A stretch of DNA of 64,000 bases from Acinetobacter apis (GTDB taxonomy: Bacteria; Pseudomonadota; Gammaproteobacteria; Pseudomonadales; Moraxellaceae). The stretch is from NCBI RefSeq assembly GCF_900197575.1, contig NZ_FZLN01000002.1, forward strand, positions 1-64,000. Reading direction: 5' to 3'. Each line of letters starts with the position of its first letter. The first letter of the stretch is position 1. The position numbers and the translations under genes were made by a program. Below the pieces are notes generated by a model. The model did no database searches. It was not told where the DNA came from and saw only the letters and a program-made list of their open reading frames with translations. This document shows positions 9,109 through 16,380 of the stretch, in pieces.

Positions 9109-10191
9109 TTGACTACATCGATTAGACGTACAGTCGCTTTTCCTGGCATTTCAATTGAACATTTAAAAATTATGCTTGGCGCGTATAACAGCCATTTAAA
9201 ACAAATAGAACAACGCTTAGATGTAAATATTATTCATAGAGGCGATTCGTTTTATGTCGATGGTGACTTAGATACTGTTGCACGTGCTGAGTCTTTATTG
9301 AATAAATTATATGAAGAGTCTGAATCATCAAAACAAGTGACTGCAGACCAAATTCACTTATTAATTCAGGCAAGTCAAACTGACGTTGATTTAAGCGAGG
9401 ACCCTAACCAAGAGCATACAGGCCTTGACGATGTATGGTTACAAACACGTAAAGGTCGCATTACGCCACGTGGTTTAAACCAAAAACGTTATGTCCAACG
9501 CATTTTACAAAGTGATATTTCTTTTGGTATTGGTCCTGCCGGAACAGGTAAAACATATTTGGCTGTGGCTGCAGCAACAGATATGCTTGAGCGTAATGAA
9601 ATACAGCGTATTTTATTGGTTCGTCCTGCGGTTGAAGCTGGTGAAAAACTCGGCTTCTTACCTGGCGATTTAACGCAAAAAATTGACCCTTATTTACGTC
9701 CACTTTATGACGCTTTATATGAAATGCTTGGCTTTGAAAAAGTTGCAAAACTGATTGAACGTCAAGTGATTGAGGTTGCACCACTTGCTTATATGCGTGG
9801 TCGCACACTGAACCACTCATTTGTCATTTTAGATGAGGCGCAAAATACTACGCCTGAGCAAATGAAAATGTTCCTCACACGCTTAGGTTTTGGTTCACGT
9901 GCGGTCATTACAGGTGACATTACTCAGGTCGATTTACCACGCGGCCAACAATCTGGTTTAGCACATGCTTTACGTGTACTTGAACCTGTAAAAGAAATTC
10001 ACATCACTCGTTTCCATTCTCGTGATGTTGTGCGTCATCAATTGGTTCAAAAAATTGTTGAAGCCTATGAGGGTTGGGACAGTGAACAACAGCGAATTGG
10101 TTCCGAAGAACGTGCTGCACGCAAAGCACGTCAAGAAGCATTGATTCGAGAAAATGATGTTGCTGCAGACCATCAACATCAAACCACTTAG
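9109..10191 (+). CDS. ybeZ: PhoH-like ATPase YbeZ
   Basis: PhoH-family P-loop ATPase/putative RNA helicase that acts with YbeY in rRNA maturation and ribosome quality control. Walker A GPAGTGKT is at residues 142-149 and Walker [10 protein letters not shown] near 233-241. The N-terminal 75 residues form a KH-like domain. The start is a TTG at 9109, supported by AAAGGGA 6-7 nt upstream and by the family N-terminus (RRTVAFPG). At 360 aa it is slightly longer than E. coli YbeZ (346 aa), the extra being a polar C-terminal tail. It ends 8 bp before the ybeY start, consistent with translational coupling. Confidence 0.93.
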   Translation: MTTSIRRTVAFPGISIEHLKIMLGAYNSHLKQIEQRLDVNIIHRGDSFYVDGDLDTVARAESLLNKLYEESESSKQVTADQIHLLIQASQTDVDLSEDPNQEHTGLDDVWLQTRKGRITPRGLNQKRYVQRILQSDISFGIGPAGTGKTYLAVAAATDMLERNEIQRILLVRPAVEAGEKLGFLPGDLTQKIDPYLRPLYDALYEMLGFEKVAKLIERQVIEVAPLAYMRGRTLNHSFVILDEAQNTTPEQMKMFLTRLGFGSRAVITGDITQVDLPRGQQSGLAHALRVLEPVKEIHITRFHSRDVVRHQLVQKIVEAYEGWDSEQQRIGSEERAARKARQEALIRENDVAADHQHQTT

Positions 10192-10199
10192 GATTGAAA

Positions 10200-10697
10200 T
10201 TGAAACTTGAATTAACCTTACAACAAAATGTTTTAGCACCAACTTTGGTGCTAAAACGTGCCTATATTAAAAAAGTCATTGAAACCACACTGCGCTATCT
10301 TGAACTTAAAAAAGATTATGAAGTAGGTATTGCTTGTGTGGATGAAGAAGAAAGTCATTCATATAATTTACAATATCGCCAAAAAGACAAACCCACCAAC
10401 GTGTTGTCTTTTCCAAGCGATTTACCTGATGAATTGCTTGATGTATTAGAGCAAGTTCCTCTTGGTGACTTAGTCATTTGTATTCCTGTAGTCTTAGAAG
10501 AAGCAAATACACAACGCAAAACGCCCCTTGCCCACTTTACTCATATGCTGGTGCACGGCGTTTTACACTTGATTGGTTATGACCATGAACTCAGTGAAGA
10601 AGATGCTGAAGAAATGGAATACATCGAAATTCAAATTTTACAAAAACTTGATCTTCCGAACCCTTACGATGCCTCTTTTTCAATAGATATGGAATAA
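10200..10697 (+). CDS. ybeY: endoribonuclease YbeY
   Basis: Zinc metallo-endoribonuclease needed for 16S rRNA 3' end maturation and 70S quality control. The zinc motif HGxxHLxGYDH is complete (H119, H123, H129 in a 165-aa protein). The start is unusual. Two TTG codons lie at 10194 and 10200; only the second is 6 nt from the TTAGGA element that overlaps the ybeZ stop, so I use 10200. The ORF from 10194 would add two residues. The usual next genes, ybeX/corC and lnt, are absent here. Confidence 0.93.
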   Translation: MKLELTLQQNVLAPTLVLKRAYIKKVIETTLRYLELKKDYEVGIACVDEEESHSYNLQYRQKDKPTNVLSFPSDLPDELLDVLEQVPLGDLVICIPVVLEEANTQRKTPLAHFTHMLVHGVLHLIGYDHELSEEDAEEMEYIEIQILQKLDLPNPYDASFSIDME

Positions 10698-10728
10698 TTT
10701 ACTGATTTGCTGCTTTTTAAGCCACAAG

Positions 10729-10760
10729 TTGAAGTATAATCGCATGGGGTTATGCTTCAA
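10729..10760 (+). promoter_or_regulatory. 11-bp inverted repeat overlapping a TATAAT box
   Basis: TTGAAGTATAA (10729-10739) and TTATGCTTCAA (10750-10760) pair over 11 positions with one G-U, enclosing a 10-nt loop (TCGCATGGGG). The left arm contains TATAAT at 10735-10740, a possible -10 box for the gene at 10902, though no clear -35 is seen. There is no T-run, so it is not a standard terminator. It may be an operator or an RNA hairpin in the ybeY 3' region. Confidence 0.3.
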
Positions 10761-10901
10761 TCCTTATAAATTTAATATTAATTGCTTAAAGCAACTGCAT
10801 ATTCAGCCAATTCAAATAGTCAAAATATATAGATTAAGCTGTCTTTTTTTGTTCTAATTCAAATAAATTGTGCGTCATATGACAGTTATTGCGGAATACT
10901 T

Positions 10902-11543
10902 ATGTCAACGTTTATTACAAATATTTCTAACTATATACAAGATGTATATCGCAAAGCAGGAGGTTTCATTGAGGACGAACGAGAGTTTGCAGTCTCTCAA
11001 GTATTCTTAAATGCAACATTTAAACGCTTTGTTACAGACAATGTCGGCTTACTCAAAGACCTACATGCAGATTTACATGATGATTGGTTACGTTTGTATG
11101 CCACAATTGATGTACAAGGCTTACACACCACACTTTCTGTAGACTTAAAAGTCTTAAAAATGGAAATGAACAAAACAACGCAGCTCATTGTGTTTGAACA
11201 AATTAGTCAAACCCAAGTCATAGATGCAACATATAAAAATATTCTACAAAAGTGGGCTGTTCAGTCTGCACTCTTTTTCTACCAAAAAGTACTCAAAAAA
11301 GATCCGCTTGGCATGATTTTACAGCGCTTTGATGTACTCAAAGTAAAAGATGAATTACTACATTTAGATTTAAATAAATGGCTTGGAAAAAACCAATCAG
11401 TTTTAGAGACCTTAAACAAAGTCCGTGTCAAACATGCTGTACTGCGTGAAGCAGAACTTGTCGTCATGGGTAATTTAAATTTAGCTGCACTCATGAATAA
11501 AGCGCCTGTAGATGCGAAAGCAGATCCCCAAGATCCGGTTTAA
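10902..11543 (+). CDS. hypothetical protein, conserved-looking, helical
   Basis: I do not recognise a family. The 213-aa product has no signal peptide or transmembrane helix. It starts with an amphipathic segment (FITNISNYIQDVYRKAGGF) and continues with alternating beta and helical stretches; the last 15 residues are disordered and rich in Ala, Asp and Pro. The middle (DWLRLYATIDVQGLHTTLSVDLKVLKMEM) looks like paired beta strands of a lipid- or protein-binding fold. Codon use and composition resemble its neighbours. It stands alone, 200 bp after ybeY and about 90 bp before the DUF3108 gene, on the same strand. Confidence 0.65.
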   Translation: MSTFITNISNYIQDVYRKAGGFIEDEREFAVSQVFLNATFKRFVTDNVGLLKDLHADLHDDWLRLYATIDVQGLHTTLSVDLKVLKMEMNKTTQLIVFEQISQTQVIDATYKNILQKWAVQSALFFYQKVLKKDPLGMILQRFDVLKVKDELLHLDLNKWLGKNQSVLETLNKVRVKHAVLREAELVVMGNLNLAALMNKAPVDAKADPQDPV

Positions 11544-11636
11544 GCTACACTTTCTGCACACTTAGACGCTGAAATTTAAACTTAATTATGAAATGATAAT
11601 AAAACGGTTATTCCTTTTTATTGGAGTTTTTTGGTT

Positions 11637-12323
11637 ATGGCAGTTAAAACCTATTTTCATACTGGCTTTCTTGCAACGATGCTCATGGCGTCTGCATCCG
11701 CATTTGCAATTACTCCATTCCAAGCCACGTATCAATTTTCTTATAATGGGAAAAATATCAGCACTGCCACTCGCGAACTCAAGCAACAAGGTGACCAACG
11801 CTGGATTTATACCTTTAATGCCAAAGCAGGATTTATTGCATCTGCTAGCGAAACAAGTGAATTCCATGTCAATAAAGACCAAGTTATTTCTGATCGCTTT
11901 AACCGTGCAACAAACTATATTGGTATTTCAGACAGTTTAAAAATCAACTATGACCATAACAGCAACATGGTTTCCACCAATAAAAGTGGTAAAGCACGTT
12001 CTTTCAAATTAGAAAATAACCCATTAGACGAGCTGAATGCAGAAATTCAGATTCGTGAAGATCTGAAAAAGAATCAATTAAAATCTGTCTATTACATTAC
12101 CGATGCCAAAGGCATTGACGCGCGTAAATTTGTCAAATTGGGCGAAGAAACCGTCAAAACCCCTTATGGCAACATCAAAAGCTTAAAATTCAAACTAGAG
12201 CATGGCAAACCTGAGCGTAATACACTGTTTTGGCTTGCACCTCAGCTTGACTACTTACCTGTAAAAGTGGCGCATAATGATGGTGGTAGCTCTTATGCCA
12301 TCTCATTGATTCAATACAAGTGA
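11637..12323 (+). CDS. DUF3108 family exported protein
   Basis: Periplasmic protein of the DUF3108 family, with no enzymatic role known to me. Residues 1-24 form a clear signal peptide cut after ASAFA. The mature part reads as an antiparallel beta-barrel or sandwich: the opening ATYQFSYNGKNISTATREL, a central ARKFVKLGEETVKTPYGNIKSLKFKLEHG split by turns, and the closing WLAPQLDYLPVKVAHND are the typical family strands. I chose ATG 11637; a TTG at 11631 is closer to the GGAG site but adds only two residues. It may take part in envelope or cell-surface homeostasis; that is inference. Confidence 0.75.
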   Translation: MAVKTYFHTGFLATMLMASASAFAITPFQATYQFSYNGKNISTATRELKQQGDQRWIYTFNAKAGFIASASETSEFHVNKDQVISDRFNRATNYIGISDSLKINYDHNSNMVSTNKSGKARSFKLENNPLDELNAEIQIREDLKKNQLKSVYYITDAKGIDARKFVKLGEETVKTPYGNIKSLKFKLEHGKPERNTLFWLAPQLDYLPVKVAHNDGGSSYAISLIQYK

Positions 12324-12368
12324 TAACAAATTCATCACTTTTCAAGATTAGGACTTGCATTTTTTATT

Positions 12369-12999
<631 letters not shown>

Positions 13000-13003
13000 C
13001 ACT

Positions 13004-13030
13004 AAAAAAGACCGCCAAGCGGTCTTTTTT
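13004..13030. terminator. bidirectional terminator after xpt
   Basis: GACCGC/GCGGTC stem with a 3-nt loop, flanked by A6 and T6. It serves xpt on the plus strand and, by symmetry, the small leftward ORF that ends at 13029. Confidence 0.9.
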
Positions 13031-13175
13031 ATTTTAACTGACTTGTCCAATCATCAAACATATCATCGACACAATCAAAGCTTGCATGTCCATTTTGCAT
13101 ACTGAGCATTCTTTGTTTTAGATTTTTACAACTTTTATGAAAATCGATACACTGTTTGCATACACAATTATTCAT
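13029..13175 (-). CDS. small cysteine-rich protein (48 aa)
   Basis: A 48-codon ORF beginning MNNCVCKQCIDFHKSC and ending DDWTSQLK. It has five cysteines, four within the first 16 residues (C4, C6, C9, C16) plus C35, suggesting metal binding or a disulfide knot. No signal peptide is seen. It fills the gap between xpt and the BrkB gene on the opposite strand, stops exactly at a bidirectional terminator, and leaves only 24 bp to the divergent gene at 13200. There is no strong Shine-Dalgarno. I do not know a named family; the gene call rests on context and composition. Confidence 0.5.
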   Translation of the reverse strand: MNNCVCKQCIDFHKSCKNLKQRMLSMQNGHASFDCVDDMFDDWTSQLK

Positions 13176-13199
13176 ATTAGAAAAATTAGGCGAAGATAG

Positions 13200-14453
13200 A
13201 TGCTTCAATACTTAAAAAAACTGCCCTTTTATGAGAAAACATGGTTTCAATTTATTTTATTTGTGATTTCTCGTTTTGAATCAGACCGCTGCCGTGATAA
13301 AGCAGCATCTTTAACTTATACCACGCTATTTGCAGTGGTCCCCATGTTAACGGTTTTTTTGGTGATTATCTCATCGATCAAAGCCTTAGAACCTGCACGG
13401 CAACAACTCCAGCAATTAATTTATAGTAATTTTTTACCAAAAAGCTCGATTGCATTTGACAAGGCCCTGAGCTCATTTACCGATAAATCTAGCAACTTAA
13501 CAGTGATTGGTATTTTGTTCTTATTTATTACATCCGTAATGATGCTAAACAGCATTGAAGATGTATTTAATCGAATTTGGCGAATTAAAGAAAAGCGAAG
13601 CGGCATTGTTGGCTTCATGCGCTATTGGACCATTATTTCTTTAGGTCCTATTTTATTGGGTACAGCGTTTGTTATTTCATCAGCTGTCACATCATTAAAT
13701 GTATTAAATAACAACTTTAGTGGCTATCAAATTGACAGCACATTTTTTCTTGCATTAATTTCCTACTCACTCATTGTACTTGGCTTTTTCTTTATTTATT
13801 GGACCATTCCAAACCGCTCTATTCCATTAAAATCCGCGTTAACAGCTGCAATTTTTAGCGGTACAGTGTTTCAGCTTCTAAAAACCTTTTTTGGTTATAT
13901 CATGTCTAACTTCACAAGTTATGAGCTGATTTATGGTGCCTTTGCTGCCATACCTATTTTTCTCCTGTGGATTTATTTATCTTGGAACATTATTTTATTG
14001 GGTGTTGAAATCAGCTTTGCACTGACTTCATTTAATACAGGTAAAATCGAAACGCGCCACCCACTTGTAATGATGCTTGATATCTTAGAGCTGTTTTATA
14101 AAAAACAAATCGTTGGGGAAACTGTTAGTGAAAAGGACGGTTTAACCGTTTTAGGACGTGGTGAAGTCGGTCGATGGCCAGCCTATATACAAATTTTAGA
14201 GCAGCAACAATTTATTAAATCCACCAATAATGATGAATATGTGCTTATTCGTAATTTATCACACATCGATTTTTGGAGTTTTTATAAAGAGCTGCCCTTC
14301 ACTCTGCCAACCAATGAAGAAATTGGTCATATCCACCCAGATGATGAATGGATGAAACGTTTAGGTCCAAAGTTAATTCAATCTAATCATTATCTTGCTG
14401 AAGAATTAGCTATTCCAATGTCTTCTCTTTTTGAAGACAAAAAAGAAGATTAA
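13200..14453 (+). CDS. YihY/BrkB family inner-membrane protein
   Basis: Polytopic membrane protein of the YihY/BrkB (formerly mis-called RNase BN) family. Six hydrophobic segments span about residues 30-275, including the conserved LTYTTLFAVVPMLTV and the LLWIYLSWNIILLG segment. A soluble C-terminal region of about 140 residues (280-417) contains a winged-helix-like part (VLGRGEVGRWPAYIQILEQQQ). The transport or structural role is unsettled in the family. It is a single gene followed by a terminator. The start at 13200 gives the family N-terminus and lies 24 bp from the start of the divergent small ORF. Confidence 0.85.
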   Translation: MLQYLKKLPFYEKTWFQFILFVISRFESDRCRDKAASLTYTTLFAVVPMLTVFLVIISSIKALEPARQQLQQLIYSNFLPKSSIAFDKALSSFTDKSSNLTVIGILFLFITSVMMLNSIEDVFNRIWRIKEKRSGIVGFMRYWTIISLGPILLGTAFVISSAVTSLNVLNNNFSGYQIDSTFFLALISYSLIVLGFFFIYWTIPNRSIPLKSALTAAIFSGTVFQLLKTFFGYIMSNFTSYELIYGAFAAIPIFLLWIYLSWNIILLGVEISFALTSFNTGKIETRHPLVMMLDILELFYKKQIVGETVSEKDGLTVLGRGEVGRWPAYIQILEQQQFIKSTNNDEYVLIRNLSHIDFWSFYKELPFTLPTNEEIGHIHPDDEWMKRLGPKLIQSNHYLAEELAIPMSSLFEDKKED

Positions 14454-14466
14454 GGTTACTTGAAAC

Positions 14467-14497
14467 AAAAAAAGCCACATTATTGTGGCTTTTTTTG
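14467..14497. terminator. bidirectional terminator
   Basis: AGCCACA/TGTGGCT stem with A- and T-runs on both sides, between the convergent BrkB-family gene and the FAH hydrolase gene. Confidence 0.9.
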
Positions 14498-14508
14498 TTT
14501 CATAATCG

Positions 14509-15147
14509 CTATGCTACATGTGTTTGCCAAGTAAATGTTTGTTCTTGTCCAAATAATATCATGTCTAATTGATCACCATGTTGCAGTGCACCAACGCCTG
14601 CAGGTGTACCTGTCATAATTACATCACCTTCATTTAATGTAAATGCTTGGCTAATATCACAAATTAACTCTGCAATTGAGAATAATAGCAGTGCTGTATC
14701 ACCTTGCTGACGGGTTTCTCCATTAACCTTGAATTGAAAATGAATCTGATCCCAATGTGGTAATAATTGCGGTGCAACCCATTCGCCCAAAATACATGAG
14801 CCATCATATGCCTTAGCACGCTCCCATGGCTGACCTTGCGTTTTCATGGCTGTTTGTACATCTCTTAATGTCAAATCTAAGCCTAAAGTCACTCCACCAA
14901 TCGCTGCCAATGCCAAAGTAGGATCTGTGACTTGGCTTAACGGCGTTTTAATTTGAATAACAAGTTCACATTCATAATGACAACTGCCCAAAGCGGTGTT
15001 CCAACGCACACCCTGTGCAAGGCTAGCTAAACTGCTTGGCGGCTTGATAAACAATACAGGTTGTGTAGGTACTGCATTGCCAAGCTCTTTAGCATGCGCG
15101 GCATAACTGCGTCCAACACAAACAATTTTTGAGGGTTGAGCGGTCAT
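14509..15147 (-). CDS. fumarylacetoacetate hydrolase (FAH) family protein
   Basis: FAH-superfamily hydrolase/decarboxylase of the short YcgM type (212 aa). The Mg-binding acids are visible in HYECELVIQI (E..E) and in GLDLTLRDVQ (D). The family signature GDVIMTGTPAGVG is near the C-terminus. Members act as acylpyruvate hydrolases or oxaloacetate decarboxylases; the substrate here is not evident. It follows the YcxB-like gene by 14 bp in the same direction, so the two form a small operon ending in the terminator at 14467-14497. Confidence 0.88.
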   Translation of the reverse strand: MTAQPSKIVCVGRSYAAHAKELGNAVPTQPVLFIKPPSSLASLAQGVRWNTALGSCHYECELVIQIKTPLSQVTDPTLALAAIGGVTLGLDLTLRDVQTAMKTQGQPWERAKAYDGSCILGEWVAPQLLPHWDQIHFQFKVNGETRQQGDTALLLFSIAELICDISQAFTLNEGDVIMTGTPAGVGALQHGDQLDMILFGQEQTFTWQTHVA

Positions 15148-15161
15148 TTTCTTTCCTTGAA

Positions 15162-15659
15162 TTATTTTTTGAATGTATTTACAAATGCTGCGACTTGATG
15201 TGGTTCTGTCATAACACGTTTAGGTACAATGATGACAACGCGTGTTTTTAGTTCAATCACATAAGTCAGCTTCCCTTCTGCGAAATGCTTCACTTCAGAA
15301 TAAGTATATGTTTTTTGACGACCGTTAGATATGACTTCAAAATAATGCTGAAACAATAAAATAGTCTGTTGATTTTTTCCCAATTGATACTTCACAAATT
15401 GACGTTTAAAAATCATGGGTAAAACCACATAACGAACAGCCAATTGCAATGTTAGAAATACCGCGCCTAAACCCACATAATAACGTCCAATTCCTGCAAA
15501 GCCTAAATAAAAACCCCACACAATTAAACCGACACTAATTAATGGAGTAATCCATTGTGTAAGCTGCTTTTTCCCTAAAGTCATTAATTTAAAGCCATCT
15601 TGCGACTCATCTAAATTTAACAAGTAATCCAAAGACAGTGCAGGTTTTTGTTCAGACAT
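15162..15659 (-). CDS. YcxB-like membrane protein
   Basis: A 165-aa protein with two adjacent transmembrane helices at about residues 38-80 (ITPLISVGLIVWGFYLGF and GLGAVFLTLQLAVRYVVL). A C-terminal beta-rich domain of the YcxB/PH-like kind follows, containing YTYSEVKHFAEG and the terminal VAAFVNTF. The start at 15659 (MSEQKPAL) is preferred over the upstream codon at 15725, which would add a hydrophobic 22-residue stretch without a ribosome binding site. It is first in a two-gene unit with the FAH hydrolase. Function unknown; it may be a membrane-bound sensor or scaffold (inference). Confidence 0.65.
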   Translation of the reverse strand: MSEQKPALSLDYLLNLDESQDGFKLMTLGKKQLTQWITPLISVGLIVWGFYLGFAGIGRYYVGLGAVFLTLQLAVRYVVLPMIFKRQFVKYQLGKNQQTILLFQHYFEVISNGRQKTYTYSEVKHFAEGKLTYVIELKTRVVIIVPKRVMTEPHQVAAFVNTFKK

Positions 15660-15796
15660 AGTTTCGTTTTCAATCGAGAGTTTAATATGGATAAGAGCAT
15701 AATGTGGAATACTTAAAATGAACATGATTAATCTTATTTTTATAAGACAATCTCAACATTCATATACAGCATGATCACATGATGTTTTTACAGACA

Positions 15797-15822
15797 CAAA
15801 AAAACCGCACAATATGCGGTTT
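15797..15822 (-). terminator. terminator of the tRNA operon
   Basis: AAACCGCA/TGCGGTTT stem with a 5-nt loop. The T-run for leftward transcripts is the A8 at 15797-15804. It lies 15 bp past the last tRNA-Arg. Confidence 0.85.
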
Positions 15823-15836
15823 CTTTGTTTCGAATT

Positions 15837-15913
15837 TGGTGCGCTCAGAGAGATTCGAACTCCCGACCCCTTAGTTCGTAGCCAAGTGCTCTATCCAGCT
15901 GAGCTATGAGCGC
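15837..15913 (-). tRNA. trnR: tRNA-Arg(ACG), copy 2
   Basis: A full 77-nt cloverleaf with an encoded CCA. The acceptor stem is GCGCTCA/TGAGCGC and the anticodon loop is CTACGAA, giving ACG (read as ICG after deamination by TadA, decoding CGU/CGC/CGA). It is identical in sequence to the copy at 15959-16035. Third and last in the leftward Ser-Arg-Arg tRNA operon. Confidence 0.97.
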
Positions 15914-15958
15914 AGGTATTATTTTATTGACTTCATTGTCATCGTTACATAACATACT

Positions 15959-16035
15959 TGGTGCGCTCAGAGAGATTCGAACTCCCGACCCCTTAGTTCG
16001 TAGCCAAGTGCTCTATCCAGCTGAGCTATGAGCGC
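15959..16035 (-). tRNA. trnR: tRNA-Arg(ACG), copy 1
   Basis: 77 nt with encoded CCA; same cloverleaf and anticodon loop CTACGAA as the downstream copy, separated from it by 45 bp. The exact duplication suggests recent tandem amplification or concerted evolution. Confidence 0.97.
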
Positions 16036-16046
16036 GTTAAGTATGT

Positions 16047-16136
16047 TGGCGGTGAGAGAGGGATTCGAACCCTCGATACAGTTACCCGTATGCGTCCTTA
16101 GCAGGGACGTGGTTTCAGCCACTCACCCATCTCACC
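16047..16136 (-). tRNA. trnS: tRNA-Ser(GCU)
   Basis: 90-nt class II tRNA with long variable arm and encoded CCA. The acceptor stem is GGTGAGA/TCTCACC and the anticodon loop CTGCTAA gives GCU, decoding AGU/AGC. First gene of the three-tRNA operon, 13-14 bp downstream of a strong -10 box. Confidence 0.97.
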
Positions 16137-16149
16137 GTAACGAGACGCA

Positions 16150-16178
16150 ATAATACAAACTTCGTACCCGATACGCAA
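16150..16178 (-). promoter_or_regulatory. tRNA operon promoter
   Basis: On the minus strand TTGCGT (16173-16178), a 17-bp spacer and TATTAT (16150-16155), followed by a G+C-containing discriminator TGCGTCTC, as in stringently controlled stable-RNA promoters. It shares the -35 hexamer TTGCGT with the rrn-type promoter at the left edge of the window. Confidence 0.75.
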
Positions 16179-16380
16179 GCGATGAACGCAATAAATTTAA
16201 AAATATTGGTTCAGTTACTTACTTTTTAAACAATTTCACTTAATCTGTTCTTTTTATACACAATAACAGCCAAGTGAAATAGATTAACTGCATAAACTGT
16301 ATAGAAATTTACAGGTATCCCGTGCAGTCTGAGTCGCTATGACTTATGCTTATCCTATCTCGTAATAAGAAGACAAAGAT

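Noticed and set aside
15837..16035. Direct repeat of 77 bp, CRISPR-like at first sight
   Set aside because: The repeats are two complete tRNA-Arg genes.
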